DNA of 17,098 bases. Origin: an uncultured Campylobacter sp. GTDB lineage: Bacteria > Campylobacterota > Campylobacteria > Campylobacterales > Campylobacteraceae. A program made the translations under genes and the position numbers. Every line of letters begins with the position of its first letter. Positions within the stretch are counted from its first letter, which is position 1. The DNA lies in assembly GCF_938039205.1 (NCBI RefSeq), contig NZ_CALHVM010000043.1, positions 1 through 17,098 on the forward strand. The letters are read 5' to 3'. Below, piece by piece: positions 5,617 through 13,886 of the stretch. Below the pieces are notes generated by a model. That model worked only from the letters and a program-made list of their open reading frames with translations, was not told the DNA's origin and ran no database searches.

Positions 5617-8313
5617 CTACGCGACTATCGCCAAATTTAACTCATCAAGTAAATTTTCAAAGCCCTTAAACATCTCTTTTGCCTTAAAAATTCCGCCCCT
5701 ATCGCCTAAAAACTCCTGTATATCGTTTGCGTTTAGGTAAGAGTTGGTAACGATAAAATCTTTAATCAGACGCAAAAACTCAAGCTGCTCGGCGCTAAAT
5801 TCTAAACCGCGCTTTTTTTGCCTGCCAAGCCAAAGTTCAAAACGTGCGTTTGCAACCGAGCTAAACTCGACTAGCTCCGCGTCTTTGCCGATGGCAAATT
5901 TTACAAGCTGGATTAAATTTGTTAAGCACTCGGTAATACTCACCTTTTTTACTTTTACTCTCTCTTTTTGCATCACAAAAAACGCTTCCCAAATTTGCTC
6001 AGGGCATAAAAGCGAACTTTTTAGCGCATTATCTAGCTCTTTGATTAGCGCATATGTGAGCGGCGTGCGCTTGTAGCTCGCACTGTAGATGATGCTAAGG
6101 GCGTCTAGCTCGTCCTTATGAGTATCTATAAAATTCTTGAAATTTACTATTAGCTCGTTTGCTTTTTCTATGCTAAATTCCGCGATTAGCACCTCATCGG
6201 TCGATACTAAGTCGATATATATTTTTGATTTTGCGCTAATATCAACCAAAAGCGTCCGTAAAGCAGGCAAATTAAACAGCTTTACGGCGCTATCTTTAAG
6301 AACCATTATCTCATCGTCACTTTTACCGCAAATTTTATCAGGATCTAGAGTGTCTAAAATTTCGTTGGCTATGTTTGATAGAGTTTTGCCACCAGTTAGG
6401 GCTTTGATACGATCTAGACCATCTTTATCCGCGTTTGCTTCTATTCGCACGATTCTGCCTGCTAGGCTTGATAGAGTATCATCGCTTATATCGCCTTTTG
6501 CAACGTTTTCTAAAAGCTTTTTAAGGCTTAAGCTCTTTTTTCTTTCAAGCGGAGCGGAAAGGCTCTTTTTGCTCTCAGTAACGCCGACCGCGTCTATGAT
6601 GTAAAATTTATCTTTTGAGATTGCGTTTGGAGTGATGGTTTGCAAGTCGTTTGGATTTATGATCCTAACGCCGCGTCCTTTCATCTGCTCATAGTAAATT
6701 GACGATTTTACATCGCGCATAAAAATTATAACTTCAAGCGCTTTTATGTCCGTGCCTGTAGCTATCATATCGACGGTTACGGCTATGCGAAATTTCGGAT
6801 CTACTTTAAAGGCTTTTATTAGGCTTTCCGGATCTTGGTTGCCGATATTGTAGGTTATCTTTTTACAAAACTCATTCCCTTCGCCAAAGACTTCTCTTGC
6901 GTATCTTGTGATATTTTCTGCATGGTTGTCGTCTTTGGCGAAAATTAGAGTTTTTGGGACGGAATTTGGCTCGCGGTTGGGAAATAGCTGAGTGAAAATG
7001 GCGTTTTTATAGCACTCTAAAATGGTTATGATCTGATTTGGCGATAAAACCGAGTAGTCAAGCTCTTTTGAAGAGTATTCCATATCTTCGTCTAGGCTTT
7101 CGTATCTTTGCTCTCTTGTTCTTTTATCCATCACAGGCGTTTTTCCTGCTTCTATGATGCTTCCGTTTTCGCCTATTTTTGTTCTTATCCTAAAAATTTC
7201 GCAATCAACGTTTATCCCATCGGCGATCGATCGCTCAAGTGGATAATACGAGACTAAATTTTTATTAAAATAGCCTAGCGTCTGCTTTGATGGCGTGGCA
7301 GTTAGTCCTATCAAAAATGCGTCAAAATACTCCAAAACCTGTCGCCACTCGCCATAAATGCTCCTATGACACTCATCAACTACAATAAAATCAAACGTTT
7401 CTATAGGAAGCTTTGGGTTGTAGACAATCTCTTTTAATTTTAAAGGCTTTGTTTCAAAAGCTGAAATTTCCTCATCTATTTCGCTATATTCGGCCTCACC
7501 TTGAAGCATAGAGTATAGCCTTTGGATGGTGGTTATTACCACTTTTGCGTCTTTGTCGACACTATTTGAGCTTAAATGCTGAACTATATAGACTTCACTA
7601 AATTTGCGATTTTCATCGATTAGGTGGAAATTTTCAAATTCTTTTTTGGTCTGTTTGCCAAGATTATTTCTATCTACCAAAAATAAAACTCTTTTTGCGC
7701 CTGCAAATTTGATAAGCCGGTAGATAAAATTACACGCGGTGTATGTTTTGCCTGCGCCTGTTGCCATTTGCACAAGTGATCTGGGCTTTAGCTTTTTAAG
7801 GGAATTTTCCACAGAAATAATCGCCTCAAACTGGCAATCTCTTAAATTTGCTTTTGAAAGTGGGGGTAAATTTTTAAAACTATTTCTCAGAGTATCGCTA
7901 GCTTGCAAAACGCTATGCAAAAACCCGGGCTTATGAAACGCAAAAACTCGCCTTGAACGTGGTGTTTCATCGCGCAAATCGGTAAAATAGATCTCTTTTG
8001 CGTTGCTCTCGTAGATAAAAGGCAGGGGGAGCGCATGGTATCTCACGCTATTTGGTAGGTTATTTGCGTATAAATTTGATTGATTTTCTACGCCACTTAG
8101 GGAAATTCCGCTCTTTTTGGCCTCTATAACACCACAAGCTTTGCCATCTATAAATATCAAATAATCAGCCTTGCTGCCATCTTTCATCACAAATTCACGA
8201 ACAGCCACTCCAAGAGCCGCAGTCCTATCAAATTCGCTCATATCTTGGATAACAAAACCAGCACTTATAAGCAACTCATCAATATCTACTCTTGCAATAT
8301 CTTCAGGATTCAT
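5617..8313 (-). CDS. hsdR: Type I restriction endonuclease subunit HsdR
   Basis: HsdR is the motor and nuclease of the type I complex: it translocates DNA using ATP and cuts unmodified DNA. In 898 residues, the N-terminal PD-(D/E)xK nuclease has Asp50 and the E-A-K triad Glu64/Lys66 (GVIEAKKSG). The superfamily 2 helicase shows Walker A MATGAGKT at 183-190, the DECH box at 313-316, motif III GLTATP at 336-341, and motif VI QMKGRGVRI at about 545-555. The C-terminal region (about 720-898) is helical, as expected for HsdM contact. The architecture matches EcoEI-like (DEAD/DEAH-type) HsdR. It is the first gene of the operon, with a promoter about 30 bases upstream. The SD before its ATG is weak. 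No disruption is seen. Confidence 0.96.
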   Translation of the reverse strand: MNPEDIARVDIDELLISAGFVIQDMSEFDRTAALGVAVREFVMKDGSKADYLIFIDGKACGVIEAKKSGISLSGVENQSNLYANNLPNSVRYHALPLPFIYESNAKEIYFTDLRDETPRSRRVFAFHKPGFLHSVLQASDTLRNSFKNLPPLSKANLRDCQFEAIISVENSLKKLKPRSLVQMATGAGKTYTACNFIYRLIKFAGAKRVLFLVDRNNLGKQTKKEFENFHLIDENRKFSEVYIVQHLSSNSVDKDAKVVITTIQRLYSMLQGEAEYSEIDEEISAFETKPLKLKEIVYNPKLPIETFDFIVVDECHRSIYGEWRQVLEYFDAFLIGLTATPSKQTLGYFNKNLVSYYPLERSIADGINVDCEIFRIRTKIGENGSIIEAGKTPVMDKRTREQRYESLDEDMEYSSKELDYSVLSPNQIITILECYKNAIFTQLFPNREPNSVPKTLIFAKDDNHAENITRYAREVFGEGNEFCKKITYNIGNQDPESLIKAFKVDPKFRIAVTVDMIATGTDIKALEVIIFMRDVKSSIYYEQMKGRGVRIINPNDLQTITPNAISKDKFYIIDAVGVTESKKSLSAPLERKKSLSLKKLLENVAKGDISDDTLSSLAGRIVRIEANADKDGLDRIKALTGGKTLSNIANEILDTLDPDKICGKSDDEIMVLKDSAVKLFNLPALRTLLVDISAKSKIYIDLVSTDEVLIAEFSIEKANELIVNFKNFIDTHKDELDALSIIYSASYKRTPLTYALIKELDNALKSSLLCPEQIWEAFFVMQKERVKVKKVSITECLTNLIQLVKFAIGKDAELVEFSSVANARFELWLGRQKKRGLEFSAEQLEFLRLIKDFIVTNSYLNANDIQEFLGDRGGIFKAKEMFKGFENLLDELNLAIVA

Positions 8314-8342
8314 TTGGCAACTTCTTGTTTAAAAATGGGGCA

Positions 8343-8371
8343 ATTATATCTAAAAATAGTTTGGATTTAAA
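8343..8371 (-). promoter_or_regulatory. Promoter of the hsd operon
   Basis: On the minus strand, GATATAAT has its TATAAT at 8343-8348, and a weak -35-like TTAAAT lies 17 bases upstream at 8366-8371. Transcription would start near 8336, giving a leader of about 23 bases before the hsdR ATG. No other promoter is needed for the downstream genes. Confidence 0.55.
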
Positions 8372-8427
8372 AACATACTTGATTAGAAATTTGGTTGTCA
8401 CTTAAAATTATCCAGTTTTCTAGCAGC

Positions 8428-9215
8428 CTAAAAAACTATCGTCCAAAGCCAGAATGTGCAGTTTGTATTTTTTATTTCTTTTAACAATAGCCTCTTTGAA
8501 ATGGTATGATATATAATTTCAGATAAATCCGTATATAGAAAAGGCAATATATTGCAAACTTTATCTTCGCAAAAAGCCCGTATTTGTTACCTTGTTTAAG
8601 TAATTTTAATTTATTATCATAAATACTATTATTGATAATATCAAACATTAACTCATTGTTATTAATTATTTCTCGGATACCATCTATACTATTGTATTCA
8701 AATGGTAAAATCAAGTCATTATAAAAATTGATAATTCCAAATTTAGAGCATTTTTCAGCCATAAACAAGTCACCTTTGACATACGTTAAATAATTATATT
8801 GGATAGATATAACTATATCACATTTATAGTTTAAAAGACCACATTTATTGTTTGTTTCTATAATTGTAAATTAACAGACTCATCGTTGCAATAATCTATA
8901 TGATCATACTTCACAAGGAATCAAAGGTGTTACCCGCAAATCACACACTCCGCTCTTTACATTCTTTTCTACTATTAACAGATCCCCCATAAAGAAACCA
9001 ACATCATCTGGCTCAAACGGAACAACTATATCATTCTTGTTAAAAGCCCTTAATTACTGATACTCACAACGAATAATATCTTTGCCAAAAAATGCTGCAC
9101 TATATTTTCTATTTTTATTTATTATTTTGTATTGATACTGTAATTCTTTGAGCTTTTACATTTTCACATATCTTCATGGAATAATGTACGTAGTTTTACC
9201 AAAATATATCAACCT
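8428..9215 (-). pseudogene. Degenerate WG-repeat protein gene
   Basis: The minus strand carries several copies of the WG-repeat pattern (K-x-G-[ILF]-[IL]-N ... I-[VI]-P-[FC]-E-Y-[DN]) in changing frames. Going 5' to 3', these include LIYFGKTTYIIP (about 9180-9215), GKDIIRCEYQ then an in-frame TAA at 9054-9056, and NKNDIVVPFEPDDVGFF. IPCEYDHIDYCND can be read only after a frameshift near 8902-8912. NKCGLLNYKCDIVI follows another shift near 8865-8875, and KFGIINFYNDLILPFEYNSI comes next. Last is KYGLF, then CEDKVCNILPF after a shift at the A5 run 8571-8575, ending at TAG 8428-8430. A 95-codon open fragment (8481-8768) is only part of this. WG repeats are beta-rich modules of poorly known function. 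At least three frameshifts and one stop make an active product very unlikely. It is AT-rich compared with the genes to the right of the tRNA. Confidence 0.7.
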
Positions 9216-9484
9216 ACTGAATATATCAAGAAGCAATGTTTCGTTTTATGATATTTGATACCACACAAATGATATTGTAACCCTTGGGGCTATTTGAGAC
9301 CAGGCTACCCATTATCATTTTTCCAAAATAAAACACATCAAAACACATTAAAGCAATCCAGAAAAATATATAATACAAAAATAAACTAAGGGGAAATAAA
9401 GGGGAAAAATACAAAAATCAAGAAAACTTAAAGCTCTTGAAATATCGATAAAATCGGGATTTAAAAGGGATTTTTGAGTATATA
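9216..9484. other. AT-rich spacer between the WG-repeat remnant and tRNA-Asn
   Basis: No supported gene is present; a 62-codon minus-strand frame at 9226-9414 lacks coding character. Small direct repeats lie just past the tRNA 3' end: AAGGGGAAA twice in tandem (about 9388-9407), flanked by ATACAAAAAT at 9373-9382 and 9409-9418, and GGGATTT twice at about 9457-9474. Direct repeats beside a tRNA 3' end can be integrase arm sites, but that is inference. The small palindrome CGATAAAATCG near 9446-9456 could aid tRNA transcript termination. Confidence 0.3.
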
Positions 9485-9559
9485 TGGCTCCGGATGCTGG
9501 ATTCGAACCAGCGACCAATCGGTTAACAGCCGACTACTCTACCGCTGAGCTAATCCGGA
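9485..9559 (-). tRNA. tRNA-Asn (anticodon GUU)
   Basis: The 75-base gene folds as a full cloverleaf. The acceptor stem pairs TCCGGAT with ATCCGGA, with G as discriminator and an encoded CCA at 9485-9487. The D arm is TTAGCTCAGCGGTAGAG, the anticodon loop CTGTTAA gives GUU, and the T arm contains GGTTCGAATCC. It reads Asn codons AAC and AAU. It stands alone, with its own promoter. Its 3' end points toward the accessory genes at lower coordinates, the usual orientation for a tRNA used as an integration site. Confidence 0.97.
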
Positions 9560-9578
9560 ACGTTTTAAAAGAAGTCGT

Positions 9579-9607
9579 ATTATAGGCAAAAAAACTCTGT
9601 TTGTCAA
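9579..9607 (-). promoter_or_regulatory. Consensus sigma-70 promoter of tRNA-Asn
   Basis: TTGACA (9602-9607) and TATAAT (9579-9584) are both perfect and separated by 17 bases. Transcription would start near 9572, about 13 bases before the mature tRNA 5' end. Confidence 0.9.
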
Positions 9608-9650
9608 TAAATTTTAGCTTAAATTTTTTGGATATCAAAAAATTAGTATA

Positions 9651-9698
9651 AAAAAGAGTAAATTTTACCGCAAAAATCACGCAAGTCGGTAAAATTTA
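9651..9698 (-). terminator. Rho-independent terminator overlapping the end of the radical SAM gene
   Basis: On the minus strand the arms TAAATTTTACCG (9687-9698) and CGGTAAAATTTA (9659-9670) form 12 perfect pairs around a 16-base loop that contains the TGA stop codon. They are followed by CTCTTTTT (9651-9658). The upstream arm lies inside the coding sequence. Confidence 0.75.
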
Positions 9699-10582
9699 GT
9701 TCCCGCCGCATCTACTATTTTTATCTTTTCGACAGCCAAAAGCTCCTGTAAATTTTGCTTCGAGCTTTCAGAGAAGCTATTTATCACGTCGTTTTCGCTT
9801 TGCGGACGGCGTTTTACTAGCTCTAGCAGCTCCTCTTTGCTAAGTGCGAATTTTCCATCGCCGTATTTTGCTGATGCTATGACGCACGGTACGCAGGAAA
9901 TTTGCTGCGCAAGCTCGCACAGGAGCTCCCGGCTCACGCCTTTGACCGGGTACGCGGGTGGGCGGTCTATGGTGCTTATGTCCACGCGGGCTGGTGAAAT
10001 TTGATTTAGCGCCGCATTTAGCGCTTCAAATTCCACCTTCGTATCGTTTAACCCCTTTACGACCAGGATTTCAAGCACTAGCTCGCCTTTAAATTCTCGC
10101 CTAAATTTAGCTATCGCAGCCACTAGCTCGCCGACGCCAATTTTTTTGCCCGAGCGATCGATTCTAGCAAACGTTTTTTGCACCGCGCTATCAAGGCTAA
10201 ATTTGACGATATCAAGCCCCTTTAGCGCCTCGGAAATTTGAGGATCAAGCACGCCTGAGCCGTTTGAGAGGATGAGAGTTTTGGCGGGACCTTTTATTAA
10301 ATTTAGCTCGCGTACTAGCCGCGCGAGCTCTGGATAAAGCGTCGGTTCGCCGTTTGCCGTGAGCGTGATGACGTCGATATGCGGATGCACGGCAAGCGCG
10401 GCCTTCACCTCGGCGATCACCTGCTCAACGCTTGGCGGATTTTTTATAGCCGCGACGGGTTTTGCCGCCGTGAGTTCACAGTAAACGCAGTCAAAGTTAC
10501 AGCATTTTTGCGCGGGCGACAGATCGACACCCAGCGAAACGCCAAACCTGCGCGAGCTAACGGGACCAAAGACGATTTGCAT
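9677..10582 (-). CDS. Radical SAM protein of the COG0731 type, function unassigned
   Basis: The 301-residue protein carries the [4Fe-4S] cluster motif CxxxCxxC at Cys28, Cys32 and Cys35 (CNFDCVYC). It belongs to the radical SAM superfamily, which cleaves S-adenosylmethionine to make a 5'-deoxyadenosyl radical. A GEP motif for SAM binding follows in LTANGEPTLYPEL (about 99-111), and the strand-helix pattern of a partial TIM barrel runs to about residue 215. The C-terminal 80 residues may hold a small helical, winged-helix-like part. The opening GPVSSRRFG(V/R)SLGVDL is typical of the COG0731 group. I recall a similar protein beside hemE in C. jejuni. Here it follows the hemE-chemoreceptor operon but has its own -10 box, so it is a separate unit. 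The substrate is unknown. Confidence 0.88.
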   Translation of the reverse strand: MQIVFGPVSSRRFGVSLGVDLSPAQKCCNFDCVYCELTAAKPVAAIKNPPSVEQVIAEVKAALAVHPHIDVITLTANGEPTLYPELARLVRELNLIKGPAKTLILSNGSGVLDPQISEALKGLDIVKFSLDSAVQKTFARIDRSGKKIGVGELVAAIAKFRREFKGELVLEILVVKGLNDTKVEFEALNAALNQISPARVDISTIDRPPAYPVKGVSRELLCELAQQISCVPCVIASAKYGDGKFALSKEELLELVKRRPQSENDVINSFSESSKQNLQELLAVEKIKIVDAAGTKFYRLA

Positions 10583-10608
10583 TGATTTTCCTAAATTTAA
10601 GATGTGCG

Positions 10609-10614
10609 ATTATA
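10609..10614 (-). promoter_or_regulatory. -10 box for the radical SAM gene
   Basis: TATAAT on the minus strand lies 27 bases before the ATG at 10582, with no good -35 (ATAAAA at the expected place). Campylobacter promoters often lack a strong -35. An SD-like AGGAAAA precedes the start. Confidence 0.5.
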
Positions 10615-10726
10615 CTAAAAGCGGGGATAAATTTTATTAAAGCAGATAACAAGAAAAGCATTTAAATTTAATACAACCTGGTAGCAAATTTTAAAACGAA
10701 ATTCATCTACCACACAAAAGCTTTTT

Positions 10727-10781
10727 AAAAGACATAAAGCAAAATTTGAAAATTTAGTTTCGCTCAAATTTTGCTTTATGT
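10727..10781 (-). terminator. Long hairpin terminator after the chemoreceptor gene
   Basis: ACATAAAGCAAAATTTGA (10732-10749) and its exact complement (10764-10781) form an 18-bp perfect stem with a 14-base loop. On the minus strand it is followed by CTTTT (10727-10731). It lies about 70 bases past the chemoreceptor stop. A weaker hairpin, GACGGTT (10815-10821) with AACCGCC (10838-10844), lies in between. The rest of the 270-base gap 10583-10852 is AT-rich with no gene that I can support. Confidence 0.65.
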
Positions 10782-10852
10782 TAACTTCAAAAATCATATA
10801 TAAAGTCAAATTTGACGGTTCCTGCGCAAAAATAAGAAACCGCCAAAATAAC

Positions 10853-12805
10853 TTAAAATTTCTTACGTCTTACGTCTTCTACTATCGCCTTTGCCATGCT
10901 GTCTACCTCGGCGGTTACGACGCTCGTATCGTTTGCGACCCTTACGTTTTGCTTAGTTAGCTCATCGACCTCGGCTACGCCTTGATTTATCATATTGATA
11001 GCTTCGCTTTGCTCCCTGATGCTTTCGCTCATCTCATTGATGCTTTGAGCTAGCACGTTTGCGTTGGCTTCGATTTCGCCGAGAGATTTTTGCGTACGTT
11101 CGGCTAGTTTGCGAACCTCATCGGCCACGACCGCAAAGCCTCTGCCGTGTTCGCCTGCGCGCGCTGCTTCGATGGCTGCGTTAAGCGCTAGCAAGTTTGT
11201 CTGATCGGCGATATCGCGGATGATGACGATGATGTTTTTGATCTCCTCGCTTTGGCGCGTTACGTCTTCGGCCTTTTGGCTGATAGCATTCATAGAGCTA
11301 CTCATCTCCTCGACTGCTGCGGCGCTCTCTTGTAGCGAATTAGCCTGCGAATTAGCGCCTTGCGTGACTTGCTGCATCGAGCGAGCTAAAAACTCGGCCT
11401 TTTCTTCAAGCGTATGCGCCTGCTCTAAATTTGCCCTTAGCATACCGGCTATCTCTTCGCCTAAAGCATTGATACCGGCAGCTACTTTGCCTTCATCGTC
11501 GAGTCTTTTCGTGAAGTCTTGTTTTTTAAAGCTTTCTAGCAAATTTAACACCTCGTCGCCGTTTGCAGCTATGGCTTGTTTTAGCGCGATTTGTAGGTCT
11601 TTAAAAGTCTGTTTTAGCTGGCTAAGAGCCGGATTTGAGGTGTCGGCGTTTAGCTGGGCTACATAGTTGCCCTTGCCTATCTGCCCTACAAATGCGTTTG
11701 CCTCTTTTATGAAGCTATTTTGCTCGGCGAGATTTGCCTCGATTTGCCTGATATTTTCGTTTATTAGCGTACTCATCTGTCCGATCTCGTCGCTTCCGCT
11801 GCGCTCTAACGTTTCGGCTTTGTCGGTTTTATTGTTTAAAAATTCGAAAAATCTCACAAGGCCGTTTTTAGTCTGATCAATACCTGAGATTAAATTTTTA
11901 CCGATTATGATAGAAGCCAGCAACATCAAAAGCACGCACACGGCGATAACAATACCGCTAAATACGAGCTGTGCCGTCACTTCACTTTTTACCTGCGAGG
12001 CTGCATTTTTCATATCGCTTAATAGCTTTAGCTCTAGCTCCCTCATCGCATCTATAGATAGAGTTATTTTTGAGAACCAAGTCGCGGGGTCGTATGATAT
12101 ATCCTCGGTAGCGACTACGTTTTTGATGATGTTCATCGCATCATTAAAGTCCGCCTTTTTTCTAGCGATAGTATCAAATTCAGCGCTAAATTCTTTTGGA
12201 TTGTAATCGTCGAAATCCTGCATAAATTTATTGATTACGCTATTTAGGGCGACTACTTTGTTGTAGTCTTCTTTGCTTATACTTTTTTTAGTAAAAACTC
12301 CGTTTAGCGTAGCGCGTAAGATACCAAACGATTCCTTTATCTCCCCGACGATAATAATGCGTTCTAAATCATCAACGAGGCTAGGCTCTAGTTTATCACT
12401 ATACCCGTTTATAGCGATTACCTCTTTTCTTAGTATTTTAGTTATACGTCCGATTAGATTATCGCCGCTCCTTTGATCTACGCCTGAGCGAATGCTAGCT
12501 ATCTCCGGAGCTATTTCGTTCTTTTCCGCAAGCTTCTCAAGCGCCGCATCCACGTTCTTGCGCTGAGCCACGAGTTTAGCATTATCTCCGCCGGCTAACA
12601 CTCCAGAGCTAAAACCGCGCTCTTTTTGCATCTCGTGAATGAAGTCGTTTTGATTTATGATCGTATCTACTATACGCTCGCTGTAATCGGCTTTATCGCG
12701 AGTTTTGATAATACCGTTTAACATATAGGCGCTAATGATACCAAGACCTATTAGCCCGACTAGAGCTATGACTAAAATTTTAAGTTTTATGCTCAGATTG
12801 TTCAT
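10853..12805 (-). CDS. Methyl-accepting chemotaxis protein with NIT sensor domain
   Basis: This 650-residue membrane receptor signals to CheA/CheW and flagella. TM1 is about residues 9-30 and the periplasmic sensor about 31-278. TM2 is about 279-302, followed by a HAMP-like and second linker region. The C-terminal signalling hairpin has its conserved tip at NAAIEAARAGEHGRGFAVVADEVR. The sensor contains FIHEMQKERGFSSGVL (55-70), the signature helix of the NIT family, named for nitrate/nitrite sensing in other bacteria; that ligand is not shown here. The protein ends in VEDVRRKKF, as in Campylobacter Tlp receptors. The start has AAAGGAGGAAAG ten bases after the hemE stop, so it is cotranscribed with hemE, an unusual partner for a chemoreceptor. 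No CheB/CheR docking pentapeptide is visible. Confidence 0.93.
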   Translation of the reverse strand: MNNLSIKLKILVIALVGLIGLGIISAYMLNGIIKTRDKADYSERIVDTIINQNDFIHEMQKERGFSSGVLAGGDNAKLVAQRKNVDAALEKLAEKNEIAPEIASIRSGVDQRSGDNLIGRITKILRKEVIAINGYSDKLEPSLVDDLERIIIVGEIKESFGILRATLNGVFTKKSISKEDYNKVVALNSVINKFMQDFDDYNPKEFSAEFDTIARKKADFNDAMNIIKNVVATEDISYDPATWFSKITLSIDAMRELELKLLSDMKNAASQVKSEVTAQLVFSGIVIAVCVLLMLLASIIIGKNLISGIDQTKNGLVRFFEFLNNKTDKAETLERSGSDEIGQMSTLINENIRQIEANLAEQNSFIKEANAFVGQIGKGNYVAQLNADTSNPALSQLKQTFKDLQIALKQAIAANGDEVLNLLESFKKQDFTKRLDDEGKVAAGINALGEEIAGMLRANLEQAHTLEEKAEFLARSMQQVTQGANSQANSLQESAAAVEEMSSSMNAISQKAEDVTRQSEEIKNIIVIIRDIADQTNLLALNAAIEAARAGEHGRGFAVVADEVRKLAERTQKSLGEIEANANVLAQSINEMSESIREQSEAINMINQGVAEVDELTKQNVRVANDTSVVTAEVDSMAKAIVEDVRRKKF

Positions 12806-12815
12806 CTTTCCTCCT

Positions 12816-13838
12816 TTATCTTGCGCTTTTTTCTTGCACTCGTTTTATAAAATATTTCGCGTTTTCTACGGGAACGTCCGGCAAAATACCGTGTCCGAGA
12901 TTAAAGATATGCGGCGCGTTTTTCATCGTCTGCAAAATTCGTTCCACACCCGCGTCGATCGCCTCTTTGCTATAAAGGCGCGTAGGCTCCATATTTCCTT
13001 GAAGGACGTATTTCGGGCTTAGTTTTGCTTTGGCAAGCTCGATCGGAGTACTCCAATCTACGCCAAAAACATCGAAATTTCCCGAAATTTTATCCAGATA
13101 TCCGCTTATGCCTTTTGGAAAAACGATAACCGGAATTTGAGGAAATTCGGCCTTAAGCGCATCAACTATATCCATGATATACTTCCAACCGAACTCAAAA
13201 TATGCCTCATGCTCCAGCGCGGCCGCCCAGCTATCAAAGATTTGCACCGCATTTACGCCGGCTTTTATCTGCTCTTTCATATATCCTATGAGCGCGGCCG
13301 TGACCTTGGCTAAAATTTGATGCATAAACTCGGGATTTGAATATAAAAGCTTCTTGCTAACCGCATATGTTTTCGTCCCGCCGCCCTCGATCATATACGT
13401 AGCTATCGTCCACGGTGCCCCACAAAAGCCGATTAGTGCTTTATCCTGCGCCAAATTTTCGCGCGTTAGCTTGATCGTATCATATACGTAGTCTAAATTT
13501 TTAATTGATTTTTGAACATCCAGCCTATCTAGATCATCTTTCGTCTTGATCGGATAGCTAAACACCGGCCCCTCGCCTTGGACAAATTTAAGATCCATGC
13601 CCATTTCTAGCGGTACGACGAGGATATCGCTAAAAAGTATCGCCGCATCGACGCCCAAAATTTCAACCGGTTGGATCGTGACCTCGCTGGCTTTTTTATA
13701 ATCCTTGCAAAGTGATAAAAAGTCGCCCGCCGCGGAGCGCACTCGCATATACTCGGGCAGATACCGACCAGCCTGCCGCATCATCCAAACAGGTGTATAA
13801 GGCGTCGGTTTTTTTAAACAAGCGTCGATGAAAATCAT
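12816..13838 (-). CDS. hemE: Uroporphyrinogen III decarboxylase
   Basis: HemE removes four carboxyl groups from uroporphyrinogen III to give coproporphyrinogen III in cytosolic haem synthesis. The 340 residues match the family length. The N-terminal signature PVWMMRQAGRYLPEY (16-30) supplies Arg21 and Arg25. The catalytic Asp lies in AILFSDILVVP (about 66-76), the second signature is GFCGAPWTIATYMIEGGG (about 137-154), and GNMEP and NLGHGILPDVP come near the end. No cofactor is needed. AAAGGAAAT precedes the ATG at 13838. The gene lies 48 bases after the symporter stop; a weak TAAAAT in that gap could give it a separate promoter. The chemoreceptor follows after 10 bases. Confidence 0.97.
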   Translation of the reverse strand: MIFIDACLKKPTPYTPVWMMRQAGRYLPEYMRVRSAAGDFLSLCKDYKKASEVTIQPVEILGVDAAILFSDILVVPLEMGMDLKFVQGEGPVFSYPIKTKDDLDRLDVQKSIKNLDYVYDTIKLTRENLAQDKALIGFCGAPWTIATYMIEGGGTKTYAVSKKLLYSNPEFMHQILAKVTAALIGYMKEQIKAGVNAVQIFDSWAAALEHEAYFEFGWKYIMDIVDALKAEFPQIPVIVFPKGISGYLDKISGNFDVFGVDWSTPIELAKAKLSPKYVLQGNMEPTRLYSKEAIDAGVERILQTMKNAPHIFNLGHGILPDVPVENAKYFIKRVQEKSAR

Positions 13839-13886
13839 ATATTTCCTTTAAATTTTTAGCGATTTTATCTAAATATTTATTAAATT

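Noticed and set aside
8481..8768. A 95-codon frame as an intact small gene.
   Set aside because: Its repeat pattern continues in other frames on both sides, so it is a piece of the broken WG-repeat gene.
9226..9414. A 62-codon minus-strand frame with hydrophobic residues.
   Set aside because: It has no SD, low-complexity AT-rich composition, and overlaps repeats next to the tRNA; no coding signal.
10615..10809. A 64-codon minus-strand frame in the gap after the chemoreceptor.
   Set aside because: It runs through the long terminator hairpin and has no ribosome-binding site.
10815..10844. Seven-base hairpin directly after the chemoreceptor as the main terminator.
   Set aside because: It has a 17-base loop, one G:U pair and only a short T run; the 18-bp hairpin at 10732-10781 is far stronger.
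12735..13022. Plus-strand frame opposite the start of the chemoreceptor and the end of hemE.
   Set aside because: It is antisense to two well-supported genes and shows no family features.
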